Positions 1 through 8,012 of a stretch of DNA of 64,000 nucleotides are shown here, piece after piece. This DNA is from Paracoccus pantotrophus (lineage in GTDB: Bacteria > Pseudomonadota > Alphaproteobacteria > Rhodobacterales > Rhodobacteraceae). Where the stretch lies: positions 1 to 64,000 of the forward strand of contig NZ_CP044425.1 of the NCBI RefSeq assembly GCF_008824185.1, in the 5' to 3' direction. The notes under the pieces were generated by a model. The model saw only the letters and a list, made by a program, of their open reading frames with translations, was not told the DNA's origin and ran no database searches. Both the position numbers and the translations under genes were made by a program. The stretch's first letter is position 1. Every line of letters starts with the position of its first letter.

Positions 1-21
1 ATGCACGGGAACAGGGCGGCA

Positions 22-1734
22 TCAGCCGGCGGCGCAGACCGCCCGGCGCTTGGCCATCATCTGCTTGATGTCGAAATATTCCTCGGCCGCGAATTCGCGC
101 GACAGCCGGAACTTCTGGATCTTGGTGGTGGACATCGGCCATTCGGTAACGAAGCGCACATAGCGCGGCACCTTGTAGCTGGCGATGCGGCCCAGGCAGT
201 AATCCACCACCTCCGCCGCCGTCAGCCGCGCGCCCGGCCGCAGCTCGACATAGGCCGCCGCCACCTCGAACAGATGGCCGTCGGGCACGGCGATGACCTG
301 CGCCAGCTCGATGTCCGGGTGGGTGCAGAGATAGCTTTCGATCTCCAGCGCGGCGACGTTCTCGCCGCCGATCTTCAGCATGTCCTTGAGCCGGCCGTCA
401 TAGGTGACGATCCCCCCGGCATCGACATAGCCAAGATCGCCGGTGCAAAGCCAGCCGTCCGCGCGCAGCACCTGCGCCGTCGCCGCCTCGTCCTTGAGAT
501 AGCCGCTGAACCGGCAAAAGCCGCGCAGCCGCAATTCGCCGCGGGTGTCGGGCGGCAGGCGCCGGTCGGTCTCGGGGTCGAAGGCGGCGATCTCGAGCCC
601 GTCGAAGGCCTTGCCGGAATGGGTGAAGGGATCGTCCGCCGGATCCCAGGGATCGGACCAGACCGGAACGCCGCTGCCCTCGGTCAGCCCGTAGGCATTG
701 ACGAAACGCACCCCCGGCAGGCTTTCGCTGTAGCGCCGCAGCAGGTCCGCCGGCCCCACGCAATGCAGCAGCCGGACCGAGGACAGGTCGGCCTCGGCAA
801 AACCCGGATCGTTCAGGATGCCGCCGACGATGGTCGGGAAGGACACATAGGCGAATGTCGCCCGCTCGTCCTGCATCTGGCGCAGCGCCTCCTGCGGCTT
901 GAAATGGCCGGTACAGATCTGCATCGCACCCGCGGCCCGGCAGGCCGCCATCGGCAGCATCGAGGACATGTGGAAGAACGGCATCGGGTTGTAGACCACG
1001 TCCTCGGGGCCCAGCCGGAAGCGCCGGGCAAAGGACATGCCGATCTGCGACAGGTTGCGGTGGCTGAGGATGCAGGCCTTGGGATGCGCCGTCGTGCCCG
1101 AGGAATAGATGATCAGCGCATCGCTTTGCGACGGGATCTCGTCGCGCAGCCGCCGGGCCTGGTCCAGATGCGTGGGCGTCGCGGCCGCCAGGAAGGCGGC
1201 CTCGTCGGGCCAGACCGTCTCGTCGGGGTCGCCAAAGTTGAACAGGCGGCGCAGATGCGGCGCGGCGGCCAGCGACAGCGGCGCCTTGCCGTCCCAGCCC
1301 TGCAATTCGGGATAGATCCGCACCAGCATGGCGCGGAAATCCATGAAGGACTTGGCCTGGCCGCCGATGAACAGGAAACCGGCCTCGGCATGGTCCAGCG
1401 CATAGACCAGGTCCGCCTCCTTGAAGCGGGCGTTCAGCGTGATGGCGCAAGCCCCGATCATGCCCGCCGCGTAAAGCAGCTTGACATATTCCACCGAGTT
1501 CGGCCCCAGGATGCCGATGCGCGTGCCCGGCCCCGCCCCCTGCGCCAGAAGCGCCGCGGCATAGCGTTCGGCCTCGGCCAGCATCTGCGCATAGCTCAGC
1601 CGCTCGCCGTCCAGCAGCAGCAGCGGCCGGTCGGGCCAGCGGCTTGCGGATTGCGCCAGCACCCGCGCATTGGTGTGCTGCCCCGCGGCCTCGACTTCGG
1701 CCGGGGGCGTCAGGGTGGTTTCGCTTTGCAACAT
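22..1734 (-). CDS. Acyl-CoA synthetase (AMP-dependent ligase, ANL superfamily)
   Basis: This is a 570-residue adenylate-forming enzyme expected to activate a carboxylic acid to its CoA thioester in the cytoplasm. Visible motifs are the P-loop YSSGTTAHPKA (about 210-220), YGLTE (348-352), TGDLG (431-435), the hinge GRLKD (about 447-451) and the A10 segment STTKIQKF, with the expected catalytic Lys near 538. Length is normal for the family. It ends the minus-strand operon 3344>22, 9 bases after the ThuA-like gene. Its C-terminal third closely resembles the ligase at 13007 (GGENVAALEIE, KIQKF), so the two look like paralogues. The acid substrate is not predictable. Confidence 0.9.
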   Translation of the reverse strand: MLQSETTLTPPAEVEAAGQHTNARVLAQSASRWPDRPLLLLDGERLSYAQMLAEAERYAAALLAQGAGPGTRIGILGPNSVEYVKLLYAAGMIGACAITLNARFKEADLVYALDHAEAGFLFIGGQAKSFMDFRAMLVRIYPELQGWDGKAPLSLAAAPHLRRLFNFGDPDETVWPDEAAFLAAATPTHLDQARRLRDEIPSQSDALIIYSSGTTAHPKACILSHRNLSQIGMSFARRFRLGPEDVVYNPMPFFHMSSMLPMAACRAAGAMQICTGHFKPQEALRQMQDERATFAYVSFPTIVGGILNDPGFAEADLSSVRLLHCVGPADLLRRYSESLPGVRFVNAYGLTEGSGVPVWSDPWDPADDPFTHSGKAFDGLEIAAFDPETDRRLPPDTRGELRLRGFCRFSGYLKDEAATAQVLRADGWLCTGDLGYVDAGGIVTYDGRLKDMLKIGGENVAALEIESYLCTHPDIELAQVIAVPDGHLFEVAAAYVELRPGARLTAAEVVDYCLGRIASYKVPRYVRFVTEWPMSTTKIQKFRLSREFAAEEYFDIKQMMAKRRAVCAAG

Positions 1735-1743
1735 GGTCTTTCC

Positions 1744-2571
1744 TTAAACTTGGGCCGGCGCGCCCGCCGCCCATTCGCGCGCGGCAGGGCTCAGCAGCCA
1801 GTCGAGGGCGTTTCTCAGCAGCTTGCGGAATGCCGGATGGGCGAAGGTCGCACCGTCGTTGCCGCATTGCAGCGTGACCGTGGGCGACCGGCCGGAAACC
1901 TTGGCCCAGCCGATCAGGTCGGTGCCCCGCGGCGGCGTCCAGCCGTCCGAAGTCCACATCCGCGCCGCAAGCGCATTCCTGGCAGAGTGGAACCGCGCCG
2001 GGTCGAAATCGGCCCGGGCGCGCAAAAGCGGCACCACCTCTTCCAGCATCTCGAAAAGGTAAAGCTCGTCAGTCAGTTCGAAACCATCCTCGAGCCCCCG
2101 GGTCACGGGATGCGCGCCCACCGGCTCGGCCCGGTAGGTGACGGGGAACAGGTAGCCGGAATCGGGATATGCCCGGCCCTTGTAGCACCCCGGCTGATAA
2201 AAGAACCGCGCGCCGATGGCCTCGGCATATTCGTCCCAAAGCGGCCAGCCCGCGATGGCATGGTGCAGAAACAGCAAGGGCTTGCCGCTGGTCAGCAGGG
2301 CGCGGAACCCGGCCTTGAAGCCCTCGTCCGGCTCGATCAGGTCGGGCGGGTTCGGGGTGCGGAACTGGATGCCCGGCACGTCGTAGAACAGGATCAGGTC
2401 ATGGTCCTGCCCGCCGCCGCAGGCGATCAGCTGCGCGGCGGCGGGCTGTTCCACATGCGTCCAGCTGATGCCGTTGAGCGAATCGAAAAGCGCGCAAAAG
2501 GCCGTGCGATCATAGGGATGGCCCTTGGTCACCACCAGAAGCCTCACCTTGGCATCGTAACGGATCAGCAT
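1744..2571 (-). CDS. ThuA-like domain protein
   Basis: This 275-residue protein looks like a ThuA-like member of the class I glutamine amidotransferase fold. It has an N-terminal strand KVRLLVVTKGHPYDR, a central GKPLLFLHHAIAGWP nucleophile-elbow-like segment with His instead of Cys, and a late HPVTRGLEDGF followed by TDELY, typical of ThuA proteins. The fold is known from trehalose-utilisation and catabolic loci, but the reaction is generally unclear. It lies between an SDR and an acyl-CoA ligase in the same operon with gaps of 9 and 11 bases, so a role in the same pathway is likely. No signal peptide is seen. Confidence 0.75.
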   Translation of the reverse strand: MLIRYDAKVRLLVVTKGHPYDRTAFCALFDSLNGISWTHVEQPAAAQLIACGGGQDHDLILFYDVPGIQFRTPNPPDLIEPDEGFKAGFRALLTSGKPLLFLHHAIAGWPLWDEYAEAIGARFFYQPGCYKGRAYPDSGYLFPVTYRAEPVGAHPVTRGLEDGFELTDELYLFEMLEEVVPLLRARADFDPARFHSARNALAARMWTSDGWTPPRGTDLIGWAKVSGRSPTVTLQCGNDGATFAHPAFRKLLRNALDWLLSPAAREWAAGAPAQV

Positions 2572-2582
2572 GGGTGCGGCCG

Positions 2583-3344
2583 TCAGAACTGGACGCGCTT
2601 GGTGAAGCCGCCGTCCACGACCAGGTTGACGCCATTGATCCAGCTTGCCGCGTCCGAGGCCAGGAAGGCGATGGCGCGGGCCACCTCATCGGCCTCGCCC
2701 ATGCGGCCGTCGGGCTGCTGCGCCAGGATCGAACGGAAGAACGCCTCGTCCTGCTGGCGCACCTGGTCCCAGGAGCCGCCCTCGATCATGATCGGGCCGG
2801 GCGAGACCGTGTTCACCCGCAGCCCGCGCTTGGCATGGGCCTGCGACAGCTGCTTGCCATAGGTGATCAGCGCGGCCTTGAGCGCGTTATAGGCCATCGG
2901 GCCGATGAAGGTCTCGACCGCGGCCGTGGTCGAGATGAAGACGACATTGCCCGAGCCCTGCGCCTTGAAGGTCGGGAACAGCGCATCAAAGCCGCGCACG
3001 CAGCCCATCAGGTCGATCTCGAAGGCCTTGTACCAGCTTTTCTCGCCATCCATGCCGCCGCCGGCCGAAACGCCGGGCACGAATATGTCGACGCCGCCCA
3101 GTTCCTCGGCGGCCTGTTGCAGCCAGGTCTTGTAGCCCTCGGCATCCTTGACGTTGGCGGTTCCCCCGATGATCCGCGTGCCGTAGGGCTTCAGTGCCTC
3201 GACGGTGGCATCGACCTCGTCCTGCTTGCGGGCGCAAAAGGCGACATCGGCGCCTTCCTGAGCCAGGATTTCCACCAGGCTGCGGCAGATGCCACGGGTC
3301 GCCCCCGTCACGATGGCGCGCTTGCCCTTCAGTCCCAGATCCAT
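2583..3344 (-). CDS. SDR family oxidoreductase
   Basis: This 253-residue classical short-chain dehydrogenase/reductase probably interconverts a hydroxyl and a keto group with NAD(P). The start at 3344 is chosen because AAGGAGG lies directly upstream; the longer open frame to 3470 begins in the AT-rich promoter gap. The cofactor loop reads TGATRGIC, so the third Gly of TGxxxGxG is Cys. The catalytic Ser (FISTTAA), YNALK and the N-terminal NxxG-like area are present, and the C-terminus has VDGGFTKR. It is the first gene of the minus-strand operon to the ThuA-like gene and the ligase, and is divergent from lpdA across a gap with TATACA motifs. Confidence 0.9.
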   Translation of the reverse strand: MDLGLKGKRAIVTGATRGICRSLVEILAQEGADVAFCARKQDEVDATVEALKPYGTRIIGGTANVKDAEGYKTWLQQAAEELGGVDIFVPGVSAGGGMDGEKSWYKAFEIDLMGCVRGFDALFPTFKAQGSGNVVFISTTAAVETFIGPMAYNALKAALITYGKQLSQAHAKRGLRVNTVSPGPIMIEGGSWDQVRQQDEAFFRSILAQQPDGRMGEADEVARAIAFLASDAASWINGVNLVVDGGFTKRVQF

Positions 3345-3460
3345 GCTTTCCTCCTTGGTTTCGCGCGCGCCACGGGCATACGCGCCAATGGGGCAGGCCG
3401 GCGCGATTCCGGCCGGTCGCCGCAGATGAAGCCAAAACTGCACCGGATCGGGCGGAATTG

Positions 3461-3493
3461 CAATATACAATTATGGCATTCTTTGTATAACAA
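3461..3493. promoter_or_regulatory. Putative operator/promoter with inverted TATACAA / TTGTATA
   Basis: The gap between the divergent SDR (start 3344) and lpdA (start 3524) contains TATACAA at 3464-3470 and its inverse TTGTATA at 3483-3489, separated by 12 bases. The 14-mer at 3461-3474 reappears exactly, inverted, at 11993-12006 beside the GntR gene. It could be an operator or -10 sequences; binding is inferred. Confidence 0.45.
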
Positions 3494-3523
3494 ACCCCAG
3501 AATCGCCTGAAACAGAGGAAGCC

Positions 3524-4963
3524 ATGCAGGATTATGATGTCATCGTCGTGGGTGCCGGGCCGGGCGGCTATGTCGCGGCGATCCGCGCAGCGCAGCTGGG
3601 CCTGAAAACCGCCATCGTGGAGCGCGAGCATCTGGGCGGCATCTGCTCGAACTGGGGCTGCATCCCGACCAAGGCGCTACTGAAATCGGCCGAGGCGCTG
3701 GAAACCGCCCGCCGCGCCGCCGATTACGGCGTCCGGGTCACGGGCGAGGTCGCGGCCGATCTGGCAGCGATGGTCGAACGCTCGCGCGGGGTCGCGGGCC
3801 GCATGGCCGGTGGCGTCGCCATGCTGATGCGCAAGAACCGCATCGACGTGATCTGGGGCAAGGCGCGGCTGGACGGTCCGGGCGCCGTGACGGTCGAGGC
3901 GGCCGCGCCCCATCCCCGCAACGCCGGGGCCCAGCCGCCCAAGGGCGCGCTGGGGGCCGGCCGCTATGCCGCGCGGCATGTCATCCTGGCCACCGGGGCG
4001 CGCCCGCGCGTCCTGCCGGGGCTGGAGCCCGACGGCCGGCGCGTCTGGACCTATTTCGAGGCTCTGGCCGCGACCGACCTGCCCGGCCATCTGCTGGTGG
4101 TCGGCTCGGGCGCCATCGGCATCGAGTTCGCGTCTTTCTTCGCCGCGCTTGGCGCGCCGGTGACGGTGGTCGAGGCGGCGCCGCGCATCCTGCCGGCCGA
4201 AGATGCCGAGATCGCGGATTTCGCCCGCCAGCAATTCGCCCGGCGCGGCATCGCCTTTCATACCGGCTGCACGGTGACGCAGCTTGACCGGGGCCCGGCC
4301 GGCGTAACCGCCACGCTGCGGGGCGGCAAGGGCGAGACGCGCAGCATCGAGGCCAGCCATGTCCTGGTCGCCGCGGGGGTCGAGCCCAACAGCGAGGATC
4401 TGGGCCTGGCCGAGGCCGGCGTGGCGCTGGAGCGCGGCTTCGTGCGCACCGACGCCCTGGGCCGCAGCAATGTTGCGGGCATCCATGCCATCGGCGATCT
4501 GGCCGGCGGGCCGATGCTGGCGCACAAGGCCGAGCATGAGGCGGTGATCTGCGTCGAGGCCATCGCCGGCCAGAACCCCCATGCGCTGAACCGCGACCGC
4601 ATTCCCGGCTGCACCTATTGCGATCCGCAGATCGCCTCGGTCGGGTTGACCGAGGAACGGGCGCGGGCCGAGGGGCGCGACGTCGCGATCGGCAAGTTCC
4701 CGTTCCTCGCCAATGGCAAGGCCATCGCGCTTGGCGCCGACCAAGGGCTGGTCAAGGTCATCCACGACCGCAAGACCGGCGAGCTTCTGGGCGCGCATAT
4801 GGTCGGGGCCGAAGTGACCGAGATGATCCAGGGCTTCGTCCTGGCCATGGAGCTGGAAGGCACGGATCGCGAACTGGCCGAGGCGGTCTTTCCGCACCCG
4901 ACCCTTTCCGAGACGATGAAAGAGGCGGTTCTCGCCGCCATGGGCCGGGCGATCAACATCTGA
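3524..4963 (+). CDS. lpdA: Dihydrolipoyl dehydrogenase (E3)
   Basis: This 479-residue FAD enzyme reoxidises the dihydrolipoyl group of a 2-oxoacid dehydrogenase E2 using NAD+. It has the FAD loop GAGPGG (10-15), the redox disulfide C41-SNWG-C46, the NAD-binding loop GSGAIGIEF and the C-terminal HPTLSE segment carrying the catalytic H458/E463 pair. The start is supported by AGAGGAA just upstream. It is separated from the E1a-E1b-E2 genes at 21775-25184 but sits in the same island, so it probably serves that complex. A hairpin at 4973-5001 lies just downstream. Confidence 0.93.
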   Translation: MQDYDVIVVGAGPGGYVAAIRAAQLGLKTAIVEREHLGGICSNWGCIPTKALLKSAEALETARRAADYGVRVTGEVAADLAAMVERSRGVAGRMAGGVAMLMRKNRIDVIWGKARLDGPGAVTVEAAAPHPRNAGAQPPKGALGAGRYAARHVILATGARPRVLPGLEPDGRRVWTYFEALAATDLPGHLLVVGSGAIGIEFASFFAALGAPVTVVEAAPRILPAEDAEIADFARQQFARRGIAFHTGCTVTQLDRGPAGVTATLRGGKGETRSIEASHVLVAAGVEPNSEDLGLAEAGVALERGFVRTDALGRSNVAGIHAIGDLAGGPMLAHKAEHEAVICVEAIAGQNPHALNRDRIPGCTYCDPQIASVGLTEERARAEGRDVAIGKFPFLANGKAIALGADQGLVKVIHDRKTGELLGAHMVGAEVTEMIQGFVLAMELEGTDRELAEAVFPHPTLSETMKEAVLAAMGRAINI

Positions 4964-4972
4964 CGGCCGACA

Positions 4973-5001
4973 GCCGGGGCCCGGATCGTCCCGGCCCCGG
5001 C
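4973..5001. terminator. GC-rich hairpin between convergent genes
   Basis: GCCGGGGCC (4973-4981) pairs with GGCCCCGGC (4993-5001) across an 11-base loop and is followed by GGTTTCG. It sits between the lpdA stop and the stop of the convergent flavoprotein gene. The T-run is weak, so termination is only plausible. Confidence 0.4.
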
Positions 5002-5008
5002 GGTTTCG

Positions 5009-6733
5009 TCAGGCGCCGCCGGGCACCTCGCGCCCCGCCTGCCGGGCGATGTCGCGCGCGGCGATCCAGCCGAAGGTGACGGCCGGGCCGATGGTCGCAC
5101 CCGCTCCGGGATAAGAGCCGCCGAACACGTTCGACTGGTCGTTGCCCGCCGCGTAAAGCCCGGCGATGGGCCGGCCGCCCTGCCCGATCACCCGCGAATG
5201 TTCGTCGGTCTTCAGGCCCTTGTAGGTGCCGATCTCGCCCGGATAGATGCGCACCGCGTAATAGGGGCCCTTGTCCAGCGGCCCCAGCGCCGGGTTGGGG
5301 CCGTGGTTCTCGTCGCCCTGATAACGGTCATAGGCGGATTCGCCCCGGTGGAACTCGGGGTCGCGCCCCTCGGCGGCATGGCGCGAGAAATCGCGGATCG
5401 TGTGGGCCAGCGCCTCGGGGTCGATGCCCAGCTTGCGCGCCAGCGCCTCGGGCGTGGCGGCGCGCGTCAGGTAGCCGTTGCGCAGGTAACGCCCCTTGGG
5501 AATCGGGAAGGGCCGGACGAAGCCCATGCCCCAGCGGCGGATCGCCCGGTCGTCGCCGATCAGGAAGGCGCGGTCGGCGCCGCGGCTTTCGAAGGCGTCC
5601 AGCATGGCGGGCACCAGGTCGTGATAGGGCGCGCTTTCATTGGCAAAGCGCCGGCCGTCCGGCAGCACCATGATGAAGCCCGGCTTGTTGCGGTCTGTCA
5701 GGTGCGGCCAGACGCCGTTCTGGTCCACCGCCCCCGGCAGGCGCGAGGTCGGCAGCCAGGCGGCGGGCTGCAGCAGCTCGGCATTGAACTGCGCGCCGAC
5801 CTCCTCGGCCATGCGGATGCCGTCGCCGACATTGGTGACGGGCGCGGGCGTCACCGGCTCCATCGTCCGGGCATGGCCGGGATATTGCCGGGCGCGGCGG
5901 TCCTTGTCGCGCGGAAAGCCCCCCGCCCCCAGCACGACGGCATGGCGCGCCAGCACCCGCACCGGCTTGCCGTCGCGCAGGATCTCGGCCCCGACGACGC
6001 GGTCGCCCTCGCGGATCAGCCGCTCTGCCGGGGCGTTCAGCCAGAACGGCACGCCCAGGTCATGCGCCGTCCGCGCCAGCCGCGCGATCAGCGCCCGGCC
6101 GCGCACGATGCGCTGCGACGATCCCTTGAACGCCAGGTCCATGAAATGCCGCGCCATGCGGCGGATCACATAGGCCATCGCCTTGGGCGAGCGGCCCGCC
6201 GCCAGGAACTGCTTCATCTCCAGCGTCGAGCCGATGGCCAGCCCCAGGAACAGCGTCTGCGGCAGCTCGCCCTTGAGCGTCTTCATCAACTCGCCCATCT
6301 TGGCCGCGTCGTAATCCATCGTCCCGACCGAGCGGATGCGCGAACCGCCCTCGGTCTCGGGGTGATAGTCGGGAAACTCCATCGGATAGAATTTCACCTC
6401 GGTATGGTCTTCCAGGTACTCGACCATGCGCGGGGCATGTTCCAGATAGGCCTCGATCCGGGCCTCGTCATAGCAATTGCCGGCCTCGTGGCGCAGATAG
6501 GTCCGCACCAGGTCGCCATCGTCCTCGACCCCCAGCCGGGCGCCAAGCGCCTTGGCATGGCGGCTGCCCGGCACCCACAACACCCCGCCCGAGGTCGCGG
6601 TGGTGCCGCCGAACTGGCCGGCCTTTTCGGTGACAAGCACCTTGAGCCCGGCCTTGGCGCAGGTCACGGCCGAGGTCAGCGCCCCCGCCCCCGAGCCGAT
6701 GACCAGAACGTCGCAGGTTTCTGTCTGGGTCAT
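5009..6733 (-). CDS. FAD-dependent oxidoreductase, 3-ketosteroid delta1-dehydrogenase (KstD)-like
   Basis: This 574-residue FAD_binding_2 flavoprotein has the dinucleotide loop VIGSGAGALTSA near the N-terminus, GGTTATSGG, and the C-terminal signature GLYAAGND, GGSYPGAGATIGPAV, TFGWIAARD. The arrangement is characteristic of 3-ketosteroid delta1-dehydrogenases and their relatives, which introduce a double bond next to a ring ketone. The start at 6733 is chosen because AAGGAGG lies 5 bases upstream; an ATG 5 codons earlier overlaps that site. It is followed upstream by the truncated ligase-like gene on the same strand. Steroid specificity is not proven; alicyclic ketones are an alternative. Confidence 0.85.
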   Translation of the reverse strand: MTQTETCDVLVIGSGAGALTSAVTCAKAGLKVLVTEKAGQFGGTTATSGGVLWVPGSRHAKALGARLGVEDDGDLVRTYLRHEAGNCYDEARIEAYLEHAPRMVEYLEDHTEVKFYPMEFPDYHPETEGGSRIRSVGTMDYDAAKMGELMKTLKGELPQTLFLGLAIGSTLEMKQFLAAGRSPKAMAYVIRRMARHFMDLAFKGSSQRIVRGRALIARLARTAHDLGVPFWLNAPAERLIREGDRVVGAEILRDGKPVRVLARHAVVLGAGGFPRDKDRRARQYPGHARTMEPVTPAPVTNVGDGIRMAEEVGAQFNAELLQPAAWLPTSRLPGAVDQNGVWPHLTDRNKPGFIMVLPDGRRFANESAPYHDLVPAMLDAFESRGADRAFLIGDDRAIRRWGMGFVRPFPIPKGRYLRNGYLTRAATPEALARKLGIDPEALAHTIRDFSRHAAEGRDPEFHRGESAYDRYQGDENHGPNPALGPLDKGPYYAVRIYPGEIGTYKGLKTDEHSRVIGQGGRPIAGLYAAGNDQSNVFGGSYPGAGATIGPAVTFGWIAARDIARQAGREVPGGA

Positions 6734-6808
6734 CCTTGCCTCCTTCATGGATTGTCCGCCCGCTGCACGCGCCTCGCGCAGCGGCCAAGGGAAAGAAAAC
6801 CGGCGGGT

Positions 6809-7999
6809 TCAGATCTGCGCGAAGGCGTCGCGGCAGACGATCACGCGGCCCTCGGAATCGAGATAGCCCATGTCCCCGGTCTTGAAGAAACCGCTGCGGT
6901 CCAGCACCTTGCGGCTGGCGCGCAGGTCGTCGTGATAGCGCAGCATCAGCGGCGCGCCGCGAATCCAGATCTCGCCGATCTCGTAAAGCAGCATGTCCAT
7001 CGAGGTGCGGGGATCGACGATCATCACCTCGACGCCGCGCAGCGGCCGGCCGGCGGTGGCATGCGCGGTATGCGGCGGGTCGCGCGGGTCCGAGCAGATG
7101 GCGATACCCGCCAGCTCGGCGCGGACATAGCTGTTGAAGATGTGGCTGTGCGGCAGGGCGCGCTGCCAGCCGCGAACCAGCCTCGCATCGCCGCTAAGCA
7201 GGACCATGCCCGGCTGCATCTCGGGCGCGGGCGGGCTTTCGGCGAGGGGCGGCGGCAGATCGGCCAGGATCAGATGGCTTGCCGGCGCCGAAAAGGCCGG
7301 CAGGTCGCACAGCGCCGCCCCCGAAAGCAGCGCCGCCAGTTCAGCCGTCAGCCGGGCGGCATGGTTCAGCGGCAGAGGCACCGCCAGCCGCGACCCCGGC
7401 CCCATCCCATAGCGCGCGGCCAGGCCCCGCGCGGCGCAAAGCAGCGCCCGGTGGCTCAGCACCACGCCGCGCGCGGTGTCCTGCCGGCCCTCGCCGTAAA
7501 GCACGACGGCGGGATGGTCGGGCAGAACCCGCCCGGCGCGTTCGGTCAATTGCCCAAGGTCGGGCGCATCGCCCTGGGCCAGCAGCTCCTCGCAGCCCAG
7601 ATGGCGCACCGCCGCAAGGTTCGTGCCGCAGCCCGCGCCCTGCGGGCGATGCACCAGCAGGCGCAGGCCCGAGCCCTGGAGCGCCATGGTCAGCCGGGCT
7701 TGCGGCAGGCTGGGCTCCAGCGGCACCACCACGCCGCCCAGCCACCAGATCGCCGCGCAAAGCGCCGTCCGCTCGGCCGAGGGCGGCATCGAGACGCCGA
7801 CCCGCTGGCCGCGGCGAAGCTCGGCCGCAAGCAGACCGGCAGCAAGGCGCAGGATACGGTCGCGCATCGCCGCGTGGCTGGTCTCGGCCCCTGCCGCGAC
7901 ATGCGCGGGCAGGTCGCCCCAGGATGCACCCGCCAGGGCACCGCCGATCGCCGGCTCGCCCAGCCGAAAGCCCGTGCCTATCGCCCTGTCCACGCCCAT
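6809..7999 (-). CDS. Truncated, degenerate acyl-CoA synthetase-like protein
   Basis: This 396-residue protein aligns with the N-terminal domain of ANL ligases. TGDMGYLD (374-381) and the start of the hinge (GRVIVCRD) are recognisable, but it stops about 8 residues later, so the roughly 110-residue C-terminal domain with the catalytic Lys is absent. The P-loop is unlike the family (YGEGRQDTARG, about 168-178, instead of YTSGTTGxPKG), and the YGxTE element reads YVRAE. Only about 75 bases lie between its stop and the next start, so no detached C-terminal domain follows. The frame is open and codon use is normal, which argues for a retained non-catalytic or repurposed protein, though a decaying gene is possible. 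Confidence 0.7.
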   Translation of the reverse strand: MGVDRAIGTGFRLGEPAIGGALAGASWGDLPAHVAAGAETSHAAMRDRILRLAAGLLAAELRRGQRVGVSMPPSAERTALCAAIWWLGGVVVPLEPSLPQARLTMALQGSGLRLLVHRPQGAGCGTNLAAVRHLGCEELLAQGDAPDLGQLTERAGRVLPDHPAVVLYGEGRQDTARGVVLSHRALLCAARGLAARYGMGPGSRLAVPLPLNHAARLTAELAALLSGAALCDLPAFSAPASHLILADLPPPLAESPPAPEMQPGMVLLSGDARLVRGWQRALPHSHIFNSYVRAELAGIAICSDPRDPPHTAHATAGRPLRGVEVMIVDPRTSMDMLLYEIGEIWIRGAPLMLRYHDDLRASRKVLDRSGFFKTGDMGYLDSEGRVIVCRDAFAQI

Positions 8000-8012
8000 G
8001 CCCCGCCTGCCG

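Noticed and set aside
1..2862. A very long plus-strand open frame (953 codons), and similar ones at 5198-8026 and 8828-12007
   Set aside because: They are antisense shadows of well-supported minus-strand genes, with Arg/Gly/His-rich low-complexity translations and no domain or ribosome site. High GC produces such frames.
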